DNA of 64,000 nucleotides, taken from NCBI RefSeq assembly GCF_002056795.1, contig NZ_CP020104.1:5465501-5529500 (forward strand), given 5' to 3'. Numbering within the stretch: position 1 is the first letter of the stretch; each line of letters starts with the position of its first letter. Shown here piece by piece: positions 51,411 to 60,299 of the stretch. The position numbers and the translations under genes were made by a program. Origin of the DNA: Spirosoma aerolatum. GTDB lineage: Bacteria; Bacteroidota; Bacteroidia; Cytophagales; Spirosomataceae. The notes below the pieces were generated by a model. The model saw only the letters and a program-made list of their open reading frames with translations, was not told where the DNA came from and ran no database searches.

Positions 51411-52373
51411 TTACCGTCTAAATCGCTCCTGCATGTGCCATCGGAAATGTTCTATCTTTGGGTAATGCACCTTGCCAAACGGAAGCTGTAAGGGTTTTCC
51501 GTGAAACTGCGTCAGATTATAAGGGCTCATTGGATTATCAGCAAGTAAAGGCGAAACCACTACCTGTAACTGTTCATCTACTCCTATCATACCACGATCA
51601 AAGGCAGTATGCAAGTTGGGACAGAGCGAAATCCCATTGGTGACTTTATCATCGCCTGAAATGCTGATGGGTACAATGTGACAGGCTTCTACCAACGACG
51701 ATCCATCAACACCAATCACCTTCATTCCCGAAATAGCGCAGGTGAAATCATAAACTTTGGGCACAAGTTTCTTGAACAACCCTCCCCGAACAAAGCGAAT
51801 CTCCTCGTCTTCTTTAATCTGTAGTTTTTCATAAACTACTTCTTTTTCATTCAGTAAATACGTTTCCATATCCTGTAAATAACTACGTCCGGCATTTTTT
51901 ACCGGCCAAAATTCAGCCTTTGTATCGCTGAAATAATGATCGAGCAATGTCCGTTTCAGATCGGACCGGGCAGCGTCATTCATTAATAAGTCGAACAGGC
52001 TATTATCGAAATAGCCGTAGTCAAGCCTATCATTCAGTGTTTGAACGCTTCGAATATACTGATCGAGCTGATAACCTAGCCGGGCATTTAGAAACCAGAA
52101 ACCATCGTGCTGAAGATAGAAAAAGGGCTGGGTAAAGTCATCTTTATGGGCTGTCTTGACCAGTAATGCGAAGTTTTCCTTAAACGTAGCAACCAATTCA
52201 GGAGTGATCGTTATCCGGTTATCCGAGATAATATGTTTGTCAATCAGTTCGAGCAAACTAATCAGAAAAACTGGCTTGTGCGGGGCTTTGCCATACTGTG
52301 TTCCTCCTTGCCTAAGCTTTGTAAACTTCCGCTTGTAGGCCTTTAACAAGATTTCATCAAAAGGAATCGACAT
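51411..52373 (-). CDS. HNH endonuclease with N-terminal DNA-recognition-like domain
   Basis: The protein has 320 residues. The C-terminal half holds the HNH nuclease: CAISGMKV, LVEACHIVPISISGDDKVTN (His-Ile), NGISLCPNLHTAFDRGMI (Asn-His). The N-terminal half (about 1-150) starts with a helix and the block GKAPHKPVFLISLLELID, which resembles domains in type IV restriction enzymes that read modified DNA, including DNA sulfur-binding domains; this is inference. It may cut foreign modified DNA. It sits beside toxin-antitoxin modules and decayed accessory genes, a typical defence-island setting. Confidence 0.8.
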   Translation of the reverse strand: MSIPFDEILLKAYKRKFTKLRQGGTQYGKAPHKPVFLISLLELIDKHIISDNRITITPELVATFKENFALLVKTAHKDDFTQPFFYLQHDGFWFLNARLGYQLDQYIRSVQTLNDRLDYGYFDNSLFDLLMNDAARSDLKRTLLDHYFSDTKAEFWPVKNAGRSYLQDMETYLLNEKEVVYEKLQIKEDEEIRFVRGGLFKKLVPKVYDFTCAISGMKVIGVDGSSLVEACHIVPISISGDDKVTNGISLCPNLHTAFDRGMIGVDEQLQVVVSPLLADNPMSPYNLTQFHGKPLQLPFGKVHYPKIEHFRWHMQERFRR

Positions 52374-52499
52374 AAAAACTGGAATTTGACAGGCAAATGT
52401 AGCACCCTTCTAATAAGATTGCCCAAACCGTCTTTTTGCCGTATTTTTATCGGCTTACAACCTATTTTTCCAAATTTAACCGCGACGACGGCTTAATCT

Positions 52500-53966
52500 A
52501 TGAAAACACAGTTCCTCTTAGCGGCTTTGTTGGTGCCGTTACTGGCCGTAGCCCAACCCAAAGCGAAGAAAACACCCACCGTTGCTGTAGACCCTGATAA
52601 ACAAACCATCCTGGCCGATCTGGACAAACGATTCCCGGAATATTCAGACATATCAAAACAAATCTGGAATTTCGCCGAGCTGGGCTATATGGAAGAGAAA
52701 AGTTCGGCCCTACTGGAAGAACAACTACGCAAGGAAGGCTTCGACGTAAAAACGGGCGTAGCGGGTATTCCAACGGCCTTTGTCGCCACCTACGGTTCGG
52801 GCAAACCCGTTATCGGAATTTTGGGTGAGTACGATGCCCTGCCTGGTCTGGCAACCGAAGCCAAACCGGAGTTTACACCCATTTCCGGACAGAAAGGTGG
52901 TCATGGCTGCGGACATAACCTGTTCGGAACAGCCTCGGTAGCGGCTGCCACCGAAATCAAAGACTGGCTCAAAAAGTCGGGGCATTCGGGCACCATCAAA
53001 ATTTACGGCTGTCCGGCCGAAGAAGGTGGCTCTGGCAAAGTATACATGGTTCGCGAAGGTCTGTTCAACGATGTCGATGTGGTACTCCACTGGCATCCGG
53101 GCTCCTCAAATTCAGCCGATGCCGGTACATCGCTGGCGAATAAAAACGCCAAATTCCGGTTTCGGGGTATTGCGGCCCACGCGGCTGCGGCTCCCGAACG
53201 CGGTCGGTCGGCGCTGGATGGTGTCGAAGCCATGGATTATATGGTCAATCTGATGCGGGAACACATTCCTTCTGATACCCGTATTCATTACGTAATTACG
53301 AAAGGGGGCGAAGCGCCGAACGTGGTTCCGGCCTTTGCCGAAGTCTATTATTATGCACGCCACAAAGACCGCGATGTGCTGCAAAGTGTCTGGAAACGGA
53401 TCGAAAATGCGGCAGAGGGGGCTGCTAAAGGAACGGGCACCAAAGTCGACTGGGAAATTCTGGGGGGCGTTTTCAACCTGCTGCCTAACGTAACCCTGGC
53501 CGAGGTGATGCACCAGAATCTGACAACCGTAGGCGGGGTCAAATACACACCGGAAGAAACCGAGTTCGCTAAAAAGATCAGCGAAACCTTCGACAAGAAG
53601 GTCCCAATAGAAGAAGCGGCTACTATCAAAGATTTCCGTGATGCCTCCGACAATCCGGTCAGTGGCGGCTCGACCGATGTAGGTGATGTAAGCTGGACTG
53701 TACCGACAGTTGGCCTCTCAACGGCAACCTGGGTACCGGGTTCATCGGCGCATAGCTGGCAATCGACAGCCGCTAGTGGTATGAGCATTGGGCAGAAAGG
53801 GATGCTGGTAGCCGCTAAAACGCTGGCCCTGACAGCCCTCGATCTGTACAAAAATCCTGCTCTAATCGAGAAAGCAACTACCGAGTGGAAGCAGAAACGC
53901 GGAGCCGATTTCAAATACGAAGCTCTGTTGGGCGACCGCAAACCGGCACTGGACTATAGAAAGTAA
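52500..53966 (+). CDS. M20-family amidohydrolase (AbgB-like), secreted
   Basis: The protein has 488 residues with a signal peptide (1-18). The M20D layout shows AELGYMEEKSSALLEEQL, VIGILGEYDALPGL, GHGCGHNLFGTA (metal Cys and His), CPAEEGGSGKVYM (catalytic Glu pair), the lid-domain RGIAAHAAAAPERGRSALDG and the C-terminal GSTDVGDVSW and HSWQS. The family hydrolyses amide bonds such as those of p-aminobenzoyl-glutamate or acyl-amino acids. A signal peptide is unusual for AbgB itself, so a peptidase-like role in the periplasm is possible. Confidence 0.9.
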   Translation: MKTQFLLAALLVPLLAVAQPKAKKTPTVAVDPDKQTILADLDKRFPEYSDISKQIWNFAELGYMEEKSSALLEEQLRKEGFDVKTGVAGIPTAFVATYGSGKPVIGILGEYDALPGLATEAKPEFTPISGQKGGHGCGHNLFGTASVAAATEIKDWLKKSGHSGTIKIYGCPAEEGGSGKVYMVREGLFNDVDVVLHWHPGSSNSADAGTSLANKNAKFRFRGIAAHAAAAPERGRSALDGVEAMDYMVNLMREHIPSDTRIHYVITKGGEAPNVVPAFAEVYYYARHKDRDVLQSVWKRIENAAEGAAKGTGTKVDWEILGGVFNLLPNVTLAEVMHQNLTTVGGVKYTPEETEFAKKISETFDKKVPIEEAATIKDFRDASDNPVSGGSTDVGDVSWTVPTVGLSTATWVPGSSAHSWQSTAASGMSIGQKGMLVAAKTLALTALDLYKNPALIEKATTEWKQKRGADFKYEALLGDRKPALDYRK

Positions 53967-54036
53967 AGAGTGAAACCGGGCCGCCGGGGCGGAGCGAAAA
54001 AGTGAATGAGTGAATACTGAGTTCCCATAAAGTCCC

Positions 54037-54044
54037 TACCTTTG
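54037..54044 (+). promoter_or_regulatory. TAnnTTTG -7 box before aspS
   Basis: TACCTTTG fits the Bacteroidota -7 consensus exactly. No TTG was found at the expected upstream distance. It lies 93 bp before aspS, upstream of the octamer hairpin, which would then sit in the aspS leader. Confidence 0.45.
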
Positions 54045-54055
54045 CGCCAGAATTC

Positions 54056-54134
54056 TAAAGAGTGAAAGAGTGAAAGAGCGAAATACTTTACGGCAGCTTT
54101 TCGCTCTTTCACTCTTTCACTCTTTCGCTCTTTA
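54056..54134. repeat. octamer hairpin repeat, copy before aspS
   Basis: Tandem AGTGAAAG/AGCGAAAG units at 54056-54083 face inverted units at 54099-54134. The right arm ends 3 bp before the aspS ATG. It may form a stable stem in the aspS leader and affect its translation. Confidence 0.92.
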
Positions 54135-54137
54135 AAA

Positions 54138-55907
54138 ATGCTTCGAACGCACACGTGCGGAGAACTCCGCCTTACCGACACCAACAAAACCGCAACACTC
54201 AGTGGCTGGGTGCAAACCATTCGGGATAAAGGGGGCGTATTATGGATCGACCTCCGCGACCGCTATGGGATTACCCAACTCCTGCTGGAAGATGGACAGA
54301 CAGCGCCCGAACTTTTTGCCACGGCTCGTTCGCTGGGTCGCGAATTTGTCCTGAAAGCTACTGGAACCGTTATCGAACGGAAATCGAAAAACCCAAACCT
54401 GCCTACGGGCGATATTGAAATTAAGGTAACGTCGCTGGAAGTGCTGAATCCGGCCAAACTACCTCCGTTCCTGATCGAAGACGATACCGATGGGGGCGAT
54501 GACCTTCGCATGAAATATCGGTACCTCGATTTGCGCCGGAATCCCGTTCGGCGGAATCTGGAATTACGGCATCGAATGGCCCAGCAAACCCGGTTGTACA
54601 TGGATGGGCAGAACTTCATTGAAGTTGAAACCCCCGTTCTGATTAAATCAACGCCCGAAGGTGCCCGCGACTTTGTGGTGCCCAGCCGTATGAATCCGGG
54701 CGAATTTTATGCCCTCCCACAATCTCCGCAAACTTTCAAGCAGTTGCTGATGGTATCTGGCTTCGACCGTTACTACCAGATTGTGAAATGCTTCCGCGAT
54801 GAAGATTTACGCGCCGACCGCCAGCCCGAATTCACACAGATCGACTGTGAAATGTCGTTTGTGGAGCAGGAAGACATCCTGACTATGTTTGAGGGACTGA
54901 TTCGACACCTGTTCAAAACCGTGAAAGGGATTGAGCTGGACCAAGTCCCTCGCATGACCTATGCCGATGCCATGCGGTTCTACGGGTCCGACAAACCTGA
55001 CACCCGCTTTAGCATGCAGTTCGTTGAGCTGAAAGGCACGTTCGATACGGTCGATATGACGTCGGGCAAGGGCTTTGGCGTATTCGATTCGGCCGAACTG
55101 GTAGTCGGGATCAACGCCCCAGGCTGTGCTCATTATACCCGCAAACAACTCGACGAACTGACCGAGTGGATCAAACGCCCGCAGATTGGTGCCAAAGGGC
55201 TGATTTATGTCCGGTATAACGAAGATGGTACGCTGAAATCGTCGGTCGATAAGTTCTATTCGGAAGAGGATCTGAAAGGCTGGGCGGCTCATTTCGGTGC
55301 GAAACCCGGCGACCTGATGCTGATTATTTCGGGCGATACAGCCAAAGCCCGGAAGCAACTGAACGAACTTCGTCTGGAAATGGGCACACGGCTTGGTCTA
55401 CGCGATCCGAATGTATTCAGTAGCCTATGGGTGCTCGACTTCCCATTGCTCGAATATGGTGAGGAAGAACAACGCTGGTTTGCCATGCACCACCCGTTCA
55501 CATCGCCCAAACCGGAAGATATTCCGCTACTGGAAACCGATTTGGGCGCTGTTCGGGCCAACGCCTACGATATGGTTATCAACGGCACCGAAGTCGGTGG
55601 CGGCTCCATCCGAATCTTCAACCGCGAATTGCAGGCCCGTATGTTCAGCATTCTCGGCTTTTCGGACGAAGAAGCGAAAGCTCAGTTTGGTTTCCTGATG
55701 GATGCGTTTGAATACGGTGCGCCACCCCACGGCGGTATCGCGTTCGGCTTCGACCGACTGTGTTCTATTTTCGGGGGCGAAAACACCATCCGCGACTTTA
55801 TCGCGTTCCCGAAAAACAATTCGGGTCGCGATGTGATGATCGACTCGCCATCGACGATCTCGCAGGCGCAGATGGATGAACTGAAAATTGCTACCGTAGC
55901 CAAATAA
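54138..55907 (+). CDS. aspS: aspartate--tRNA ligase
   Basis: The protein has 589 residues, like the bacterial AspRS. The N-terminal OB domain holds [24 protein letters not shown]. Class II motif 2 is [23 protein letters not shown], and motif 3 is [10 protein letters not shown] near the end. The bacterial GAD insertion domain is present (about 290-410). [14 protein letters not shown] is the amino-acid-binding flipping loop region. It charges tRNA-Asp in the cytoplasm and is essential. It starts directly after an octamer hairpin and is followed by a clean terminator. Confidence 0.98.
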   Translation: MLRTHTCGELRLTDTNKTATLSGWVQTIRDKGGVLWIDLRDRYGITQLLLEDGQTAPELFATARSLGREFVLKATGTVIERKSKNPNLPTGDIEIKVTSLEVLNPAKLPPFLIEDDTDGGDDLRMKYRYLDLRRNPVRRNLELRHRMAQQTRLYMDGQNFIEVETPVLIKSTPEGARDFVVPSRMNPGEFYALPQSPQTFKQLLMVSGFDRYYQIVKCFRDEDLRADRQPEFTQIDCEMSFVEQEDILTMFEGLIRHLFKTVKGIELDQVPRMTYADAMRFYGSDKPDTRFSMQFVELKGTFDTVDMTSGKGFGVFDSAELVVGINAPGCAHYTRKQLDELTEWIKRPQIGAKGLIYVRYNEDGTLKSSVDKFYSEEDLKGWAAHFGAKPGDLMLIISGDTAKARKQLNELRLEMGTRLGLRDPNVFSSLWVLDFPLLEYGEEEQRWFAMHHPFTSPKPEDIPLLETDLGAVRANAYDMVINGTEVGGGSIRIFNRELQARMFSILGFSDEEAKAQFGFLMDAFEYGAPPHGGIAFGFDRLCSIFGGENTIRDFIAFPKNNSGRDVMIDSPSTISQAQMDELKIATVAK

Positions 55908-55924
55908 CGTCCGGCTTAGCCTCA

Positions 55925-55970
55925 AGACACCGAGGGCCTAGGGATTCTGTTCGCTATGCCCTCGGTGTCT
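55925..55970 (+). terminator. hairpin terminator of aspS
   Basis: AGACACCGAGGGC at 55925-55937 and GCCCTCGGTGTCT at 55958-55970 are perfect 13-bp arms with a 20-nt loop, 17 bp after the aspS stop. Confidence 0.88.
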
Positions 55971-56015
55971 CTGTATTTAAACAATCCCTCAAATCCAGAA
56001 TCTTTCCAACATTGC

Positions 56016-56033
56016 ATCCTACTTTCGTAGGAT
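56016..56033 (+). promoter_or_regulatory. small dyad upstream of the OmpR-type operon
   Basis: ATCCTAC at 56016-56022 and GTAGGAT at 56027-56033 are perfect 7-bp arms around TTTC. TACTTTCG inside resembles a -7 box. It lies 18 bp before the response regulator start, so it could be an operator that also covers the promoter. Confidence 0.45.
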
Positions 56034-56051
56034 CAATGAGTCGATAACGGG

Positions 56052-56729
56052 ATGAAAGTACTGGTAATTGAAGATGAACAGGGCCTGGCCGAGAGCATTA
56101 CCGATTATATGGTAAAAGATGGCTATATCTGCGAGACAGTAACCACATTCCGGGATGCCGAAGAGAAGATCCACCTGTACACCTACGACTGTGTAATCGT
56201 AGACCTTACCCTGCCCGATGGCAATGGCTTCCAACTGATTGAAATGCTGAAACGGCTTATGGCCACAACGGGCGTTATTATCATATCAGCTCGTAATGCG
56301 CTCGAAGACAAGCTGAAAGGCCTCGAAATCGGCTCCGACGATTACCTGACCAAGCCCTTTCACTTATCAGAACTCAACGCACGGGTAAAATCGTTGATGC
56401 GTCGGCGCCAGTTTGGTGGCTATACCGAAATCCGGTTTCAGGAACTGGTAGTCGTGCCACAAACGCGCAAAGTGTTTGTCAACGGGCAGCTCACAACGCT
56501 TTCCCGAAAAGAGTACGACTTATTGCTATACTTTCTGTCCAACGTCGATGTAGCTCTGACCAAAGCCTCTATTGCCGAACACCTGTGGGGCGACAACATC
56601 GACTCGGCCGATTCGTTCGATATGGTGTATTCGCACATCAAAAATCTGCGTCGGAAACTGCTCGAAAAAGGTGCTGCCGATTACATTCAGTCAATTTATG
56701 GGATTGGCTATAAATTCAGTCAGCCTTGA
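56052..56729 (+). CDS. OmpR-family response regulator
   Basis: The protein has 225 residues. The receiver domain has acidic Glu7/Asp8, phospho-acceptor Asp51 in VDLTLPDGNG, Ser79 and Lys101 in YLTKPFH. The winged-helix output (about 130-224) has SRKEYDLLLYFLSNVDVALT, DSFDMVYSHIKNLRRKL (recognition helix) and IYGIGYKF (wing). It is the partner of the histidine kinase whose start overlaps its stop by 4 bp. A 7-bp dyad just upstream may be an autoregulatory site. Confidence 0.95.
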   Translation: MKVLVIEDEQGLAESITDYMVKDGYICETVTTFRDAEEKIHLYTYDCVIVDLTLPDGNGFQLIEMLKRLMATTGVIIISARNALEDKLKGLEIGSDDYLTKPFHLSELNARVKSLMRRRQFGGYTEIRFQELVVVPQTRKVFVNGQLTTLSRKEYDLLLYFLSNVDVALTKASIAEHLWGDNIDSADSFDMVYSHIKNLRRKLLEKGAADYIQSIYGIGYKFSQP

Positions 56730-57988
56730 AACTGCTCGCCAAAACCAACCGGATCTATTTAGCCTTTTCGCTGGTCATCTACCTGCTGACGGCGCTGGCC
56801 TTTTACCAGATTGTCCGATTGCTGATTTACGACGAAGTAGAAAGTAGGTTGCGGGTCGAACGAAGGGATTTTGAAACATACGTCCGTATACATAACAGTT
56901 GGTCGAGCAGTCCGTATTTCGTTGAGAACAAGATCGAGGTAGTACCCGTCAGCAAGCGTCAACCCGTAAAGGAATCATTCAGGGATACCCTGATTCTCAA
57001 TCGGTATGATAATGAACTGACTCCGTTTCGCCAGTTGACCTTTTACGAACCGATTCACGGGGTTATGCACCGGGTTTCGATTCGGAAGTCGTTGATTCAG
57101 ACCTATCGGCTCATTGAAGTAATTACGGCAACGATGGTGGTTTTTCTAGGCTTACTGCTGTTGGGCATGTTCTGGTTTCAGCGACGGCTATCGGGTCAAC
57201 TCTGGCATCCCTTTTACGATACACTGTCCCGCATCAAGCAATTTGATCTTAGCACCAATTCGTCCCTGGACCTCAGCCCAACCACGATCACGGAATTCAA
57301 TGAACTGAATGACGTTCTTCAGAAAATGGCGGCCAAGATGCAACAGGATTACCGGAGCCTCAAAGAGTTTACCGAAAACGCTTCGCACGAAATCCAAACC
57401 CCGCTGGCGCTGATCAATGCCAAAGTAGAACAATTGATTCAAACCGAGTCGCTTTCCGAAACGCAAACGCACTGGATTGAAACCATCTATCAGGCTTCAC
57501 GTCGTATTTCCCGGCTAAATCAGGGGTTGTTGCTGCTGGCCAAAATCGAAAATCGCCAGTTTAATGATAGCCAGCGGATTGATTTGGCCAACCTGCTGAC
57601 TCAGAAACTAGCCGATATGGACGATGTGCTTTCGTTTAAACACCTTTCGATTCAGGTAGGGCCGGTCGTTCCGTTCGAGGTTAGCTTACCAGCAGCCCTG
57701 GCCGATAGTCTGGTAACGAATCTGGTCAACAACGCCATCAAACATAACCAACCGCAAGGCCGCATCGAGCTAACTTCTACCGCCGATCAGCTATATCTGC
57801 GCAACAGCGGAGGGTCCCTGACTACGGAGCCCGAACGACTTTTTGAACGATTTAAGAAGGAAAGCTCCGGCCCTGATTCGGTTGGTTTAGGCCTGGCTAT
57901 TGTCCGGCAAATCTGCGATAGCTACGGACTGCGGATTGCCTATCAGGCAGCAAACGGTGTACATGAGATTTGCATCAGCCGCGCATAA
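56726..57988 (+). CDS. membrane sensor histidine kinase
   Basis: The protein has 420 residues with a TTG start overlapping the regulator stop. A membrane helix at about 9-30, a periplasmic loop (30-130), a second helix (about 131-155, IEVITATMVVFLGLLLLGMF), a HAMP-like linker, then HisKA with FTENASHEIQTPLALINAKVEQ and an HATPase with LVNNAIKHNQ and GLGLAIVRQICD. The GXG box (PDSVGLGLA) is slightly degenerate but present. It works with the OmpR-type regulator. The periplasmic domain has no recognised sensor fold. Confidence 0.93.
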   Translation: MKLLAKTNRIYLAFSLVIYLLTALAFYQIVRLLIYDEVESRLRVERRDFETYVRIHNSWSSSPYFVENKIEVVPVSKRQPVKESFRDTLILNRYDNELTPFRQLTFYEPIHGVMHRVSIRKSLIQTYRLIEVITATMVVFLGLLLLGMFWFQRRLSGQLWHPFYDTLSRIKQFDLSTNSSLDLSPTTITEFNELNDVLQKMAAKMQQDYRSLKEFTENASHEIQTPLALINAKVEQLIQTESLSETQTHWIETIYQASRRISRLNQGLLLLAKIENRQFNDSQRIDLANLLTQKLADMDDVLSFKHLSIQVGPVVPFEVSLPAALADSLVTNLVNNAIKHNQPQGRIELTSTADQLYLRNSGGSLTTEPERLFERFKKESSGPDSVGLGLAIVRQICDSYGLRIAYQAANGVHEICISRA

Positions 57989-58009
57989 CCTTCCGATCCT
58001 AGTCCATCA

Positions 58010-58795
58010 CTAATCGGGCTGTGTCGGCAGTTTCTCCGAATCACCACGACGTTTCAAACGATAGATCAAGCCAATGACAAGATTGTTTTTACCCGTAGCG
58101 GTCTGGGGAGAAAACACGCCACTTTCAAACGTTGCCGGATTATAATTTGTCTGATTGACAGCACCAACCTGCAAAATCCACTGTGAGTCGAATTGATAGC
58201 CAGCGCCCACATAAAAGCGATTCCGCTCAAAGACAGGCCCAACCGGATTGAGGAAAATCTCGTCGTAAATCGACAGGAATATGGTTTTATCCGTAATGGT
58301 GTGCTTGTTTAGTGGGATGAACGTGTTGAATCGGTAGCGTATTCGATTCCGAAAGGGTGTACTGCCATCCCGATAGGTAAACCACCGCTGCTCAATCCGG
58401 TATCGGTGTTCAAATTTGAGTCGCGATAAATATTGGTTGACGGTCAACTGCTCCCACAACCGTTTCTCGGTGTTGAGTGGCCCCGCCGATAAATCCTGGT
58501 AGTCGTAGGTAGCATACCGCCCTCCGGCTACCATCAATGAAAAGTTTTTATCGACATCATAACTGACACCACCTTTCAATTCGTTGTAGAAGAACTGCTG
58601 AAAAATACTGTTGCCCCGTGCCTGTATTTCGGCAAAGCCACCCCATTTTTTTTCACCGCCCGGTAGCACCAATGTACCAATCAGCCAGGTTCCTGTCGGG
58701 GTAGAGGGTGTAAGCGACGTTTGTGCCTGTGTACGTCCAATAAACCCCCAAACCAGAGTCATCGTCAGTACACTAATACGTTTTATGCGATTCAC
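58010..58795 (-). CDS. DUF2490 outer-membrane-like protein
   Basis: The protein has 261 residues with a signal peptide (1-24, ending RTQAQ). It has the DUF2490 beta-barrel pattern: GGVSYDVDKNFSLMVAGG, LSRLKFEHRYRIEQRW, FRNRIRYRFNTFIPLNK and a final YVGAGYQFDSQWILQVGAV, ending LVIGLIYRLKRR. The family is found in Bacteroidota outer membranes; the role is unknown. It is convergent with the two-component operon, 21 bp from the kinase stop. Confidence 0.87.
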   Translation of the reverse strand: MNRIKRISVLTMTLVWGFIGRTQAQTSLTPSTPTGTWLIGTLVLPGGEKKWGGFAEIQARGNSIFQQFFYNELKGGVSYDVDKNFSLMVAGGRYATYDYQDLSAGPLNTEKRLWEQLTVNQYLSRLKFEHRYRIEQRWFTYRDGSTPFRNRIRYRFNTFIPLNKHTITDKTIFLSIYDEIFLNPVGPVFERNRFYVGAGYQFDSQWILQVGAVNQTNYNPATFESGVFSPQTATGKNNLVIGLIYRLKRRGDSEKLPTQPD

Positions 58796-58968
58796 AATTA
58801 AAATCTGCTACAGTGCTTCTCTAAGTAGAATTACGCACAAAAGTAGATAACGTTAGGGTCATATTAAATCGACAATATCAATGTTAACAATTGTTTAATA
58901 TTGAACTGGATACCATCAGGTTATAATCAATAGACCATAGATTGTTATGATACTGGCCCGACGCTCCG

Positions 58969-59011
58969 GTTCTGATTCATCAAGATCTGTGCAAATCATA
59001 TGAATCAGAAC
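58969..59011. repeat. palindromic repeat, AATCAGTGTTCT family copy 2 (short)
   Basis: GTTCTGATTCAT at 58969-58980 and ATGAATCAGAAC at 59000-59011 are perfect 12-bp arms. The loop holds GATCTGTGCAAATCAT, nearly the block found on the reverse strand of the element at 21149-21228. It overlaps the stop codon of the GNAT gene. Confidence 0.75.
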
Positions 59012-59553
59012 AATCTGCGATCGATCAAACGTATGGCTATAGGCGCAGGCGGATTCAATTGGTGAGGTTGCAGAACGAGTTGAAACCAGGCCACACTATG
59101 CCAGGCCCCCATTTTATAACCAATATGCCGGTAAACCCCAACCGGCTCAAAACCCATTGACTGGTGAAAGGCTTCACTCTTCGGATTTGGTAAGGTTATG
59201 CCCGCATAAGCATTATAATAGCCCTGCTGACGCAGGTAGGCGAACAAGTTGGTATAAAGCTGGCGGGCAATCCCTTTTCGATGCCCGTCGGGATGCACAT
59301 ACACTGACGTCTCGACCGACCATTGATAGGCCGGTCGATCCCTGTGTTTTGCGGCATAGGCATACCCCAGCACACGGCCATCGACCTCGGCTACCAAATA
59401 CGGAAGTTGTTGCTGAATGGATCGGATACGTTCCGTAAAGGTATCGACTGATGGAACATCGTATTCAAACGTAATGGTCGTATCGGTAATGTACGGCGCA
59501 TAGATCGCCAGAATGGCTGGCGCATCAGTTGGAGTCGCAAAGCGTATCGTCAT
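59005..59553 (-). CDS. GNAT acetyltransferase, phosphinothricin-acetyltransferase-like
   Basis: The protein has 182 residues. N-terminal RFATPTDAPAILAIYAPYI, TFEYDVPS and the acetyl-CoA loop HRKGIARQLY (pattern R-x-x-G-x-A) with VSVYVHPDGHRKG before it fit the Pat/Bar branch. NPKSEAFHQSMGFEPVGVYRHIGYKMG is the usual C-terminal signature. These enzymes acetylate phosphinothricin or methionine sulfoximine analogues; here the substrate is unconfirmed. The gene ends inside a palindromic repeat. Confidence 0.9.
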   Translation of the reverse strand: MTIRFATPTDAPAILAIYAPYITDTTITFEYDVPSVDTFTERIRSIQQQLPYLVAEVDGRVLGYAYAAKHRDRPAYQWSVETSVYVHPDGHRKGIARQLYTNLFAYLRQQGYYNAYAGITLPNPKSEAFHQSMGFEPVGVYRHIGYKMGAWHSVAWFQLVLQPHQLNPPAPIAIRLIDRRLF

Positions 59554-59562
59554 GAGCTTGCA

Positions 59563-59841
59563 TTAGGCTTCATGCCGATACAGGTTAAAATTCCCCAGAA
59601 TCTGTTCAATATGAATAACTTCGTCAGCATCGTCAAACGAAAAGCCATTACCATATTTATACCAATATAGCCGTTGTTCTGGAGTTAGTTTTTGGATACT
59701 TGGGAAACGGTCAAGGGGCATAATGATAGCACGCCCATCTTCCAGTTCAACCCGTAACTGGTTATTGGTCGGAAAACTGATCGATTGTACCTTAGGTACA
59801 ACATCCCAATATCCTTCAACCGGAGGTTTCACGCTTACCAT
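59563..59841 (-). CDS. DUF2442 protein
   Basis: The protein has 92 residues: a central strand-turn pattern VQSISFPTNNQLRVELEDGR, then AIIMPLDRFPSIQKLTPEQR and a C-terminal GFSFDDADEVIHIEQIL. This is the DUF2442 fold. Its start is 1 bp from the stop of the DUF4160 gene, so the two are coupled. The pair resembles a toxin-antitoxin unit; the roles of the two proteins are not settled in the literature I recall. Confidence 0.82.
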   Translation of the reverse strand: MVSVKPPVEGYWDVVPKVQSISFPTNNQLRVELEDGRAIIMPLDRFPSIQKLTPEQRLYWYKYGNGFSFDDADEVIHIEQILGNFNLYRHEA

Positions 59842-59842
59842 A

Positions 59843-60121
59843 TCAATTGATTTTTATAATTTCCACTTTCTGCCCAGATAGGAATTGTTCCCATTGCTGA
59901 ATCAATTCTTCTCTATATAACACTGTGATCTGCAAAACTTCCCGCTGTTCACTGAATGACAACTCACCCGATTTCGCCATCTCAACATCAGGCTCCAGCC
60001 ATACTTTACAAAGTTGCTCGGTCCCCTTGCGGCCTACATGAACATGTTTACGATTCTCAAAAATATCTGTTCCGAATATAGTAAATATCCAGACAGCCCG
60101 GTAGATCAGTAGCTTAGGCAC
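59843..60121 (-). CDS. DUF4160 protein
   Basis: The protein has 92 residues. The HVHVGRK block near residue 27 and the RAVWIFTIFGTDIFENR N-terminus fit DUF4160, followed by KVWLEPDVEMAKSGELSFSEQ and a basic helix with an isoleucine-rich tail. It is the first gene of the DUF4160/DUF2442 pair. A truncated DUF2442 gene lies at 51206, so the family has other traces in the window. Confidence 0.82.
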   Translation of the reverse strand: MPKLLIYRAVWIFTIFGTDIFENRKHVHVGRKGTEQLCKVWLEPDVEMAKSGELSFSEQREVLQITVLYREELIQQWEQFLSGQKVEIIKIN

Positions 60122-60299
60122 GCCGTTAACTTGAATTATCGAAAAGCTAATTTATAAAAACCCTACTAAATAGTAAACCATTTCAATAAAATCAACTACA
60201 ATCTCTAAAAGAAACTCTCGTTATTACCAAAAGAGTTTTGACTACTACGGAACGATGTAGAATGTATTCGTCTATCCTGATTAAATTAACGCTTCTATT

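Noticed and set aside
53351..53941. 196-codon antisense frame
   Set aside because: It lies wholly inside the M20 hydrolase gene on the other strand and reads as low-complexity shadow sequence.
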